NCBI GenBank assembly: GCA_934403665.1 | Contig: CAKRUL010000004.1 | Location: forward strand, 1-17,910 | Source: an uncultured Clostridia bacterium | Lineage (GTDB): Bacteria; Bacillota_A; Clostridia; UMGS1840; HGM11507 | Direction: 5' to 3' | Length of the DNA: 17,910 nt | Part shown: positions 7,809 to 15,731 of the stretch, piece after piece | Numbering within the stretch: position 1 is the first letter of the stretch | How the letters are laid out: every line of letters starts with the position of its first letter | Translations under genes and position numbers: made by a program | The notes under the pieces: generated by a model | What the model saw: only the letters and a program-made list of their open reading frames with translations | Told to the model about the DNA's origin: nothing | Database searches by the model: none

Positions 7809-10800
7809 TTACTGTAACCCCTCACTTGCCTTTTGAAGCAGATTATAAATGATCTGTGCTGCCTCCGCACGTGTGACATCGCTTTTCGGAGAAAAAACAT
7901 TTTCACCCGTTCCGTTTACGATTTCCATTCCCCGCAGCGCATAAACCGCATTTTTGGCATAATCGGAAATTTCACCGTCATCGGCAAATGCTTCTCCCGT
8001 TGCTTCCGGCGCATTCCGGAAACAACGGCAAATCATAACCGCCATGTCCTCCCGGGTCAGCCCTTCGCCGATTCCGAAGCTGCCGTCCGGTTTTCCTGCA
8101 ACCAATTTCGCTCCCAGCGCTTTTTGCAGATAGGGAATATACCAGGCATTCGGATCAACATCGGAAAACGCAGCATTTTCCGAGGCATCCGTTTTCAAAA
8201 TGCCGGCGATCATCTTCACAAATTCTTCTCTTGCAACCCCTCGTCCGGGCTCAAACAGCGTATCGCTCACACCGCTGACAATTCCCTGTTTTCTGAGAGA
8301 GTGCACTGCCGTTTTTGCCCATTCGTAATTCTGCATGTCGGAAAAATCATAGGACGGCTCGCTTGCCGGAATCAATCCGACCCAATCCAGAATCCATTCT
8401 CCGTCCCGCACTGCCATCAGCGTCAAATCATTTTTCCCTGCCTCCAGGTAAACACCGCAGTGCACCTGATAGCCATCCAAATCGCTGTAAACCGTGGTTT
8501 CCGGCACAGTAAAGGTTTTCCAGTCTCCTTCGTTCAGCCGCAACGCGCGAACCGGAGAAGTATTTGACACGGTGCTGGCAGACAGCGCCACGTCATAATA
8601 TCCGGCTTCCAGCACCTCAAGCGTCCAGGTGATTTGCTCCCCGGCACTGTTGAAGTCCTGCAGGGTATTGCCATCGATTCTGTCCCAATGCACCACTCTT
8701 GTGGAGGCTAAGCTTCCGTCGGCAAACAGATCCGCCTTTTTGAAGCAGGCGACGTCGGGCTGCAGTTCCTTCGGATCCGCTGTTTGTGTGACGCGCAGAG
8801 TTTCTCCTCCGAGATTTTTCAATTTCAGATACGGCTTTTCGCTCAGCGTCGTGTAATGAACCGAAGGCGAAAGAAAGAGCAGCGTTCCTTTTTCCGTGTT
8901 CTTGGCAGAAAAGCCGCTGATTTCCTGCAGCTCATACATGCCGTCATAATCCGTAAAATAGAAATCGTTCATCAGCTGTCCGTCAATATTGTACGTTCCC
9001 CGGAACGGAATTTCCCGTTTCTGCCCGTCGATATCAATCGTGATCACCCCGTTGCCCTCCGCTCCGGGCAGCTGGGCATCGTTCAAAAACAGGGTATAGG
9101 TTCCGGGATAAAGCGTCAGATTCAGAAGGGTTCCGTCCGTGTTCCACAGAATTCCGTTGTGCATGGCTCCCTGGGCAATCTCTCTGGGCCTTGCGTCATA
9201 GTGCTGTGTTATTTTTTGAACACCGGGGGCATAAATCCGGAGATTTGCGTCCTTCTGAATCGAAGAAACTGCCAATTCTTTCTGGTTCAGCGTTACAGAA
9301 ACCGGAACATCCGATTCCAGAATCGAAACGCCGTCTATCGTCAGACTTGTGCCATGATGCAGCATCACGCTTTCTTTCTGCATGACCAGCGCTGTTCCGG
9401 AGAAGGTGAAACCATCCTGCGTTTCCACCGTTTCGGCATCTGTCAGATTGATATATGCCACGGCTCCGCCTTCAAATTCCATCTTCATGTAATCGCCGAA
9501 GGTTTCCGATTTGATATATTGCGTTTCTTCCGTGCTTCTTCTCACCTGCATGGTGGTGATCATTTTCGTTTTGTTCAGCTCCGGCGTCTGGAAATAAATT
9601 CTCTTATCGCTTGCATCTGCCGCCTTCGCCGGCGGCGTCACCATCTGCAGATCCGGCCCGGCAAACCCGTTGATATAATTGGTTTCCGTCCCTTGGGGCC
9701 AATGCGTCTGGGCATCCAGCGCGGCATTTCCCTTGGTGATGGTGGCTCCTTTTTTATCCTGATACACATCGATATCGTCCAATGCGTTCAGCCAGAACTC
9801 CCAGGTGTGTTTCATTTCGTTTGCACTCGCCAGATCATCGATCACAAGGAAGAGATCCGGTTTCAGGTAAATGATATTCCGGTCTGCTTTTCCGACCGCT
9901 TTTTTATCGGCGAAAACATTTTTCCCGTCTGCGGAAACCAAGCTGATGCCGCTGTGATTCAGAAAACCGGTGGTGTATGCCTCGGCATTCCATTCATGCC
10001 GCTGCTGCGCCCCTGCGGCGTCGTCATAGGTGATAACATTGTGCGCATATGCCTGATATCCGTAAGCATAGGAAAAGGGACTGTTGTAATAATCGTAATA
10101 ATAGCTGTCCACTGCCAGCGGTTCTCCATATCCCTGAATCGTAAACGCATTGTTGTCCGCATGCTGATGGGACATGAGTCCGCGGGGATTCGCCTTAAAG
10201 ATCAAACCGATCTTATTTTCATCCGCCACACTGGAATGCAGAGCAGCCCAGCCTCTGTCCGGGAAATACCGCCCATCCGGAAGGGCTGTGGCAAGCTTCG
10301 CCTCTGTATTGTCATTTTTGTTCTGAAACAGAGTGAAAGGCTCATAAGGGGTAAAGAAATGACTGCCTCCTCCCAGCGCACGGTTTACTTCATTTTTTGC
10401 TATCTGTTTCCAATTCTCATCCTGCAGAAAAGAAGAATAGGCAACCATCATTTCCTTCCATTCCGTCTGATCTGCACCGTAATTTGCCCAAAAGTCCGTC
10501 CAGCTGTTGTACCAGCCTGCCGGATATAAATACATCAAGTTTTTGACCTCATTCCGGAAAAATGCACTATCGTCCAAATTACATACGCCCATAGAAGAAA
10601 GTAACTGTCCGATATAATAAGTCTGAGGACTCAGCCCGTAACACATGCCTTCGTTTGTTGCGCCGTCCTGATAAGCAAAGGGGTACGTGACGACCGTCAA
10701 AAGCGGAAAGTGAAACTCCACAATATCCCGTGCCAGCTGGGACTGATCATAAATCATCAGAGCCGCGATCACCACCTGATTCATTCTCCAGGCATGAGAG

Positions 10801-11765
10801 TTCATCGGATATTGATACAGGCTTCCGTTCATATCGCCGCCGTTGTCGAAATCCTCATAGGGTCTTCTGATGTTTTGCTCAATTTTCCGAACCACCTTCT
10901 GCCGCAGTTCTTCACTCATGTCGTTGTACAGCCAGTCATACAACACGGCAAGATCATAAGCAAACATCGCTTCATAGGTATCGGTATCGGGGTGCCACTC
11001 AAATACCTCTTCCGGCGGCGCCCATTCACACAAATCTCCCAGCATGGTGAGCGCACTGCCTAAGTATTTTTCGTCTCCCGAAATCACATATGCGGTTGCC
11101 ACCGTCCAGGTATACACGGCAGGCCACCAGTAATTGCTCTGAACCCAATCAACGGCTTGCCCTTCCACGCGCGAATAGTATCCCGTATGCTTCGGAAAAC
11201 GCAGGGTGCTCCATTGATCTGCCGTCGTGTAAAAATATTTTTTCAGCGCCGGATCCTTCTCCAGTGTTTCCTTCATCTGCGCAACCAGATCCTCATTCAG
11301 AAGAAACTGAGGGTGCTCTTTTTTCAGCAGGGAACCAATATCCTTGATCGGAGGAATCACATATTCACAGGCATCGGCATCGATATAGAAACGAGAGGGC
11401 TCTCTCCATTCCGAATAGGTTCCGGAGGAGGTTTTATAGCGCACACTCCAATAATAAACCCGGTCTGCTTCAAACGTATAAGGAAAGCCGTAGACATTCT
11501 TTTCCAGGTCTTTCGCCTCATATCGGATCTCTTTCATTTCCGAATCTGCGGAAACCGCCAGCTCATAGGTCGCCCCCGAAATCATCGGCCAGGTGAAGCA
11601 GGGCGGATTCTGTTGACTGTAATAATCCTTTACCGGCTGAAAGGGCATCATTTCCCCATGACTATCCACGCGGGAAGTCGGCCATGTCGGAGCCGCATTT
11701 GCCGAAAGCGGCAGAAAGCTGAAAAACAGTGCGGCGGTCAAAAACAATGCTGTGATTTTTTTCAT
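7809..11765 (-). CDS. SLH-anchored heparinase II/III-like polysaccharide lyase
   Basis: Complete 1318-residue secreted enzyme. The start at MKKITALFL follows GGGAGG by 8 nt; the upstream in-frame ATG at 11843 lies inside the previous gene. Signal peptide 1 to about 24 (cleavage near ANA/AP). Residues about 28-125 form an Fn3-like beta domain, then an alpha/alpha toroid runs to about 450, as in DUF4962 plus heparinase II/III proteins. Visible motifs are NSHAWRMN (His324), DGATNEGMCYG (Glu372, Tyr376) and MSHQHADNNAF (His533, His535), followed by a large beta-sandwich. The family cleaves uronate-containing glycans by beta-elimination, usually with a His/Tyr pair; assigning these residues to catalysis is by spacing only. 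Residues about 998-1135 resemble a CBM6/35-like module ending in 'WILDWVGLIP'. Three SLH domains (about 1140-1318; motifs AREE, TREDM, TRAEA) attach it to the cell surface. The substrate is unknown: heparin-like, chondroitin-like and alginate-like glycans are all possible. Confidence 0.93.
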   Translation of the reverse strand: MKKITALFLTAALFFSFLPLSANAAPTWPTSRVDSHGEMMPFQPVKDYYSQQNPPCFTWPMISGATYELAVSADSEMKEIRYEAKDLEKNVYGFPYTFEADRVYYWSVRYKTSSGTYSEWREPSRFYIDADACEYVIPPIKDIGSLLKKEHPQFLLNEDLVAQMKETLEKDPALKKYFYTTADQWSTLRFPKHTGYYSRVEGQAVDWVQSNYWWPAVYTWTVATAYVISGDEKYLGSALTMLGDLCEWAPPEEVFEWHPDTDTYEAMFAYDLAVLYDWLYNDMSEELRQKVVRKIEQNIRRPYEDFDNGGDMNGSLYQYPMNSHAWRMNQVVIAALMIYDQSQLARDIVEFHFPLLTVVTYPFAYQDGATNEGMCYGLSPQTYYIGQLLSSMGVCNLDDSAFFRNEVKNLMYLYPAGWYNSWTDFWANYGADQTEWKEMMVAYSSFLQDENWKQIAKNEVNRALGGGSHFFTPYEPFTLFQNKNDNTEAKLATALPDGRYFPDRGWAALHSSVADENKIGLIFKANPRGLMSHQHADNNAFTIQGYGEPLAVDSYYYDYYNSPFSYAYGYQAYAHNVITYDDAAGAQQRHEWNAEAYTTGFLNHSGISLVSADGKNVFADKKAVGKADRNIIYLKPDLFLVIDDLASANEMKHTWEFWLNALDDIDVYQDKKGATITKGNAALDAQTHWPQGTETNYINGFAGPDLQMVTPPAKAADASDKRIYFQTPELNKTKMITTMQVRRSTEETQYIKSETFGDYMKMEFEGGAVAYINLTDAETVETQDGFTFSGTALVMQKESVMLHHGTSLTIDGVSILESDVPVSVTLNQKELAVSSIQKDANLRIYAPGVQKITQHYDARPREIAQGAMHNGILWNTDGTLLNLTLYPGTYTLFLNDAQLPGAEGNGVITIDIDGQKREIPFRGTYNIDGQLMNDFYFTDYDGMYELQEISGFSAKNTEKGTLLFLSPSVHYTTLSEKPYLKLKNLGGETLRVTQTADPKELQPDVACFKKADLFADGSLASTRVVHWDRIDGNTLQDFNSAGEQITWTLEVLEAGYYDVALSASTVSNTSPVRALRLNEGDWKTFTVPETTVYSDLDGYQVHCGVYLEAGKNDLTLMAVRDGEWILDWVGLIPASEPSYDFSDMQNYEWAKTAVHSLRKQGIVSGVSDTLFEPGRGVAREEFVKMIAGILKTDASENAAFSDVDPNAWYIPYLQKALGAKLVAGKPDGSFGIGEGLTREDMAVMICRCFRNAPEATGEAFADDGEISDYAKNAVYALRGMEIVNGTGENVFSPKSDVTRAEAAQIIYNLLQKASEGLQ

Positions 11766-11766
11766 A

Positions 11767-12993
11767 TCATTTTCCTCCCTTCGTGATGACCACTTCTTTG
11801 GCAGAGGCGTCATAAGATGCAAGGTCGCCCATCTGCTCTGCAAAGCTCAGAATCGGCAGGTATAACACATTGTTCTTCAAGACTGTTTTCTGCTTCATGG
11901 TCTTTGCCGCGCCATTGCATGTAAAGCTTGCGGAATCCTCATGAAGCAGCACCTCCGTGTCGGCATCATACAAACGATATTCGGAATCGCTGTGCGCATA
12001 GCGCAAGCGATACCAAGCCGCCGCATTCCTTGCCGGAACATAGACCTCGCCGTTTTCCTCATAGGGAGGGCAGAGGAAAAACATATATTCCCCGTTGAAA
12101 TTGACATTCAGTCTCCCTTTTAAGGGCTTCAGCACCGGGTTGTCGCGGAACGGGGGAACCATTTTTTCCGGTTTCGGCTTTGCCCAGCTCAGCTTTTCCC
12201 CGTTGCGCACTCTGAGATATTTATAATAAAAATCGCCCTGTGCGTTTGTGAATCTTGTGCGGATTACGATTTGGTTGATGGAAGCATCGGTATCCAGCTG
12301 GTAAGAACCCACATAGATGATGCCCTCCTCCTTATACTGCGTCAATGACGAAGCACCGCTTGGTACATTGTTTTTAAAATAGTCGCTTTGCAGATATACC
12401 TCTGCTTTTTTATTTTTGGCATCCATCTTCATTTCCACCGTAATCCAGGTGTCCTGCGGAACATACTGATCCTTTGAAAAAGTAATGATAGACCCCAGAT
12501 TCTGGAGCACAAACCATCCGTCACTCCAGGAACGAATGGCTGCAGACAGGGTGGTTCCGCTGTAAAATCCGATTTCAAAACCGCAGATATTGTTGGAGGT
12601 GGTGGAATGATACTTGAACTGCGTTTCAAAAATCAAAGGTTCGCTGCTTTCCGGAACACTGATATTATAAACCGGGTCTGCGTTTGTTGCCGTATTTTGG
12701 TCGGAAAGCAGCATCGCCTTTCCGATGGTACCGTCCGCCAATTCCGTTTCTTCCACTGTAATGGAGGTGTTATCCGGCTGAAGAAGATCCCCGTCCGGCA
12801 CCGTCCCTTTTTTATAGGAAGAAAAATCTTCATAATAAATATAATCTTTTTTTGAAATGGTTCCGGAACCTCCGCCGGAAGAATACCCATAGCGCTCCGG
12901 CTCCTCATAGGCAACGTAAGCCAAAGCGTTTATGCCGGATGCCGTTTGCATGCAGAGAAGGGCAAGCAGGCCGGCCAATACTCTTTTTTTCAT
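11767..12993 (-). CDS. Secreted protein with lectin-like and copper-amine-oxidase-type N-terminal domains
   Basis: Complete 408-residue gene. The start is set at the MKKRVLAGLL codon, 7 nt downstream of AAAGGAAGGA. The in-frame ATGs at 13020 and 13098 lack a Shine-Dalgarno, and the latter would run into the upstream gene. A signal peptide (about 1-25) is followed by a short Gly/Ser linker. Residues about 48-280 look like a concanavalin-type (LamG-like) beta-sandwich: it opens with 'YYEDFSSYKKGTVPDG' and has several alternating beta strands. Residues about 289-406 match the pattern of the copper amine oxidase N-terminal-like (stalk) domain, with 'GEVYVPARN' and 'LYLPILSFAEQMG'. This domain is common in Clostridial and Paenibacillus surface proteins and does not imply oxidase activity. 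The gene ends 1 nt before the lyase gene, which points to a role as glycan-binding partner of that enzyme. This role is inferred. Confidence 0.9.
   Translation of the reverse strand: MKKRVLAGLLALLCMQTASGINALAYVAYEEPERYGYSSGGGSGTISKKDYIYYEDFSSYKKGTVPDGDLLQPDNTSITVEETELADGTIGKAMLLSDQNTATNADPVYNISVPESSEPLIFETQFKYHSTTSNNICGFEIGFYSGTTLSAAIRSWSDGWFVLQNLGSIITFSKDQYVPQDTWITVEMKMDAKNKKAEVYLQSDYFKNNVPSGASSLTQYKEEGIIYVGSYQLDTDASINQIVIRTRFTNAQGDFYYKYLRVRNGEKLSWAKPKPEKMVPPFRDNPVLKPLKGRLNVNFNGEYMFFLCPPYEENGEVYVPARNAAAWYRLRYAHSDSEYRLYDADTEVLLHEDSASFTCNGAAKTMKQKTVLKNNVLYLPILSFAEQMGDLASYDASAKEVVITKGGK
11774..11779 (-). promoter_or_regulatory. Shine-Dalgarno of the SLH-anchored lyase, within the upstream gene end
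   Basis: GGGAGG lies 8 nt before the ATG at 11765 and is part of the final Lys-Gly-Gly-Lys codons of the upstream gene. The junction reads TGATATG, so stop and start are 1 nt apart and the two genes are likely translationally coupled. Confidence 0.8.
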
Positions 12994-13000
12994 TTTTCTT

Positions 13001-13010
13001 TCCTTCCTTT
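13001..13010 (-). promoter_or_regulatory. Shine-Dalgarno deciding the start at 12993
   Basis: AAAGGAAGGA lies 7 nt before the ATG at 12993, while the in-frame ATG at 13020 is preceded by CCGGAATC with no purine-rich site. The signal peptide also begins at the inner ATG. Confidence 0.75.
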
Positions 13011-13028
13011 CGCTTCTCATGATTCCGG

Positions 13029-15731
13029 TCAACGATACAGGAACACTTCCACAGCCATGGTATAGGACTGGTGGTAATGAACCAGCATACGGGTACATTC
13101 CGTTCCTGCACTCTGATAATCCGCGAGCTCCTGATAAGTGGCGCGTTTTATTTTTTTGCCGCTGGTGGAATCATAAATATAAAACGAAACATTCGCATTT
13201 TTGAACACATAAGAGGCGGTCTCATATTTTTCCGGAATCTCCTGCGGAGAAGACGCCAGAACAAACCGGGTGCCGTCCCGCTTCACACTATAGGGATAGG
13301 CAAATTCCAAGCCATGGTAATTGGAAGGATTGTTGCTGATTTTATTCGTTGCATAGGTATATCGAATCCGGAAATTGGAAATTCTTCCGGTCACGGGATT
13401 CTTGGTATAATAAATAATATCGCCGGGCCGCAAAGTGTTGACCGATATGAGCTCTCCCGTTCCCATCAGTCCGTTTTGCGCAATGACAGTCTCGCTGGCC
13501 CCGTTGGTATACAGATAAAGCTTCAAAGCCGTCTCGCCGTTCTCGTCCACCACCTGAGAGGTTTTATCCACGATGGACATATACAGGGTATAAATATTAT
13601 TGTTGATGTCATCTGCAAGATCCGTCATAAAGACATTCGGTGCCAGAGCGTCCTTGCTGTCTCCGAAGCAGAAAAGATTGGTATAATCCCGGTCATTGAC
13701 AAAGAAGGAGTTTCCGGAGACGGTATAAGAAGATTCCTCGGATAAATCCGCAGGGTACTGAAATACGGAAACAGAATCGCCGATCAGAACCTGACAGTTA
13801 ATGGCGTTGGAGGAGTTCAGATAGCGCCCTGTAATCGCAGTAAAATACACTTCGTTCTTCGGGGTGATATCATCCTGCTTGGTGCGGTTTCCCGCCGCAT
13901 CCAGAACGGTATCGATATAATTGATCTCCCCGGCGGCATTCAGCCCGAACTTCACCATCTGAAGGTAATATCCGTTCTCCTGCCGTGCATTGATTTCTCT
14001 TCCGGCAAGTGCCAGTCTGTCCGTCAGTGCAGAATCCATTTTCTGATATTCCACACCGTCCACGGTAACTTTCTTCGCCGCAGGATAAACGGCAAAAGTG
14101 CCGTTTGCGGTATAGATCCGGATCCGCAGCGTATCCTCCAGACCGGTCTGCGTGTCAAACTGCGCCAGCATGCCCCATTGATAACCGGAAGAGGAATCAT
14201 AATTCATATCAACGATGTTTCCGTCTTTGTTCAAAAGAACCTTCACGCTTTTCCCCAGGATCGGCGGACTGATCCGCTGAAGCAGATAGGAGGAAACCTT
14301 GTAATCCTGATTATCGATGGTCCATACGGTTTCTCCGTTGTCATCCCCCGTCTTATTCAGCGTTCCCGATACGGTGGCGCCGGAAACATAAATCCGGATA
14401 TAGGGCTGAAACGCATCTGCTCCGGAACGGTATACCTGCAGGCTGCTTTTGTATTTCACTGCGCTTGCAGAAACCGCTTCGCCCTCCTGATTATAGAATT
14501 TGATATAAGGATTCAGATTGTTTTCATCAATGGATACCTGTTTTTCATAGGTATAGTAATCGTGCACTACCTTTTTGGCGCTGTCGATCTGACCGACCAC
14601 CATATTTTCATAAACATCGACAAGAACGACTTCCGCGCGGTTGTCACCGTCATTGTCGCGCAGGGTAACCGTGCCGTCCAGGCGTTTGCCCCGGCTGTCG
14701 GAAAGCAGAGCAAGAGTAAAGTCCGCTCCCGTGGTGCATCCGTTATAAATCACCGGTGCATACCGATCATAGAAATATTTTTTATCCTTTTCCCGGTTTT
14801 CGTCCACTGTAAGACTGCCTTCCTCAATGCTCAGCACGTCGGAAACCGAAAGAACAATATCTTTGTTTTTGGTGACATCCACCTCTAAACACCGGACAAA
14901 ATCACGGCTTTTGTGATCGCTGTAATATGCCGTGACATAACATCCGAGCTTGCTGTAAACCTCGATCTCTCCGGTGTACAGCACCTGTTCTCCGACATAG
15001 ACAGAATAAGGCGGAAGATCGTTTTCGCCGCTCAGCGAGGTGAGATCCACTCCGTTGATGACGCCGCTTACCGTCTTGATCTGAAATGCCTTATATAAAA
15101 GAGTCTCTCCGCTCACGGTATCGTATCTGCTTGCTTCCCCGGTGACACTGCGCACTTGCAGCAGTTCGGTATGCAGAGCATTATAAATCAGGTGAACCGC
15201 ACATGCCCGCGAAACAGGATCCTGATAGGAAGAAGAAACGCCCTTCTTCAGCCCGATATCGCTGATCACGGCATAATAGCCGTTCGGATAGCCCCCGGCA
15301 ATCGCCTGCGCTTTAACCCCATAGCCAAGCACGTTCAACAGGGTGACGCAGGCCTCCATCACAGTGATTTCATCCTCCGGATGAAACGTTCCGTCCGAAT
15401 AGCCGGAAACATAACCCTTTTGTTTTACCAGCTGGATTTCCCCTGCATACGGCGCATCGGCCTCCACATCCTCAAACACCTTGTCTGCTACACTCGGCAC
15501 GAATTGCTTCAAACCGGCTGCATAACAAACCATGCGTGCAAAGGCTCCTCTGGTGAGCGTTTCATTGCGGTCGCCCGTTTCTGTAATTTCAAGATATTGT
15601 AACAGTCCTTCCATATTCTCAAGGTTTTCGGAATAGGTATAGGAACCTGTCTGCGTCTGTGTATCTTCCGCAATGCCAGGTACTGGGACTGCAAGAAGCA
15701 AAATCAGCAGAATAGAAATTAGTTTTCTCAT
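13029..15731 (-). CDS. Secreted 900-residue protein with N-terminal SLH-like repeats
   Basis: Complete gene. The ATG overlaps the preceding TGA as ATGA and is preceded by a strong GGGAGGGGAG Shine-Dalgarno, so translation is probably coupled to the upstream SLH gene. A signal peptide (residues 1-21, MRKL then a Leu/Ile-rich core ending near GIA) leads into three SLH-like repeats at about 36-73, 84-137 and 145-190. In these the usual TRAE motif is degenerate: TRGA, TVME and SRAC. The remaining roughly 700 residues are beta-rich and match no family I can name. They contain recurrent units of the form 'V.V.L...G.I..I(D)', such as the segments near 350-385 and 495-525, and an acidic loop DNDGDNRAE at residues 359-367 that resembles a calcium-binding loop. 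The placement between two wall-anchored proteins suggests a surface scaffold or envelope protein. No catalytic motif was recognised. Confidence 0.92.
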   Translation of the reverse strand: MRKLISILLILLLAVPVPGIAEDTQTQTGSYTYSENLENMEGLLQYLEITETGDRNETLTRGAFARMVCYAAGLKQFVPSVADKVFEDVEADAPYAGEIQLVKQKGYVSGYSDGTFHPEDEITVMEACVTLLNVLGYGVKAQAIAGGYPNGYYAVISDIGLKKGVSSSYQDPVSRACAVHLIYNALHTELLQVRSVTGEASRYDTVSGETLLYKAFQIKTVSGVINGVDLTSLSGENDLPPYSVYVGEQVLYTGEIEVYSKLGCYVTAYYSDHKSRDFVRCLEVDVTKNKDIVLSVSDVLSIEEGSLTVDENREKDKKYFYDRYAPVIYNGCTTGADFTLALLSDSRGKRLDGTVTLRDNDGDNRAEVVLVDVYENMVVGQIDSAKKVVHDYYTYEKQVSIDENNLNPYIKFYNQEGEAVSASAVKYKSSLQVYRSGADAFQPYIRIYVSGATVSGTLNKTGDDNGETVWTIDNQDYKVSSYLLQRISPPILGKSVKVLLNKDGNIVDMNYDSSSGYQWGMLAQFDTQTGLEDTLRIRIYTANGTFAVYPAAKKVTVDGVEYQKMDSALTDRLALAGREINARQENGYYLQMVKFGLNAAGEINYIDTVLDAAGNRTKQDDITPKNEVYFTAITGRYLNSSNAINCQVLIGDSVSVFQYPADLSEESSYTVSGNSFFVNDRDYTNLFCFGDSKDALAPNVFMTDLADDINNNIYTLYMSIVDKTSQVVDENGETALKLYLYTNGASETVIAQNGLMGTGELISVNTLRPGDIIYYTKNPVTGRISNFRIRYTYATNKISNNPSNYHGLEFAYPYSVKRDGTRFVLASSPQEIPEKYETASYVFKNANVSFYIYDSTSGKKIKRATYQELADYQSAGTECTRMLVHYHQSYTMAVEVFLYR

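Noticed and set aside
7723..7906. 61-codon N-terminal extension of the giant lyase
   Set aside because: It overlaps the end of the upstream lyase gene and crosses the hairpin. It is highly basic and would bury the signal peptide. The strong AAAGGAGG site selects 7723.
8784..10529. Plus-strand open frame of 581 codons opposite the SLH-anchored lyase
   Set aside because: It lies wholly inside a gene with clear domains on the minus strand. Its translation is rich in Arg, His, Ile and Cys with no recognisable motif. The frame is open because of codon choice in the real gene.
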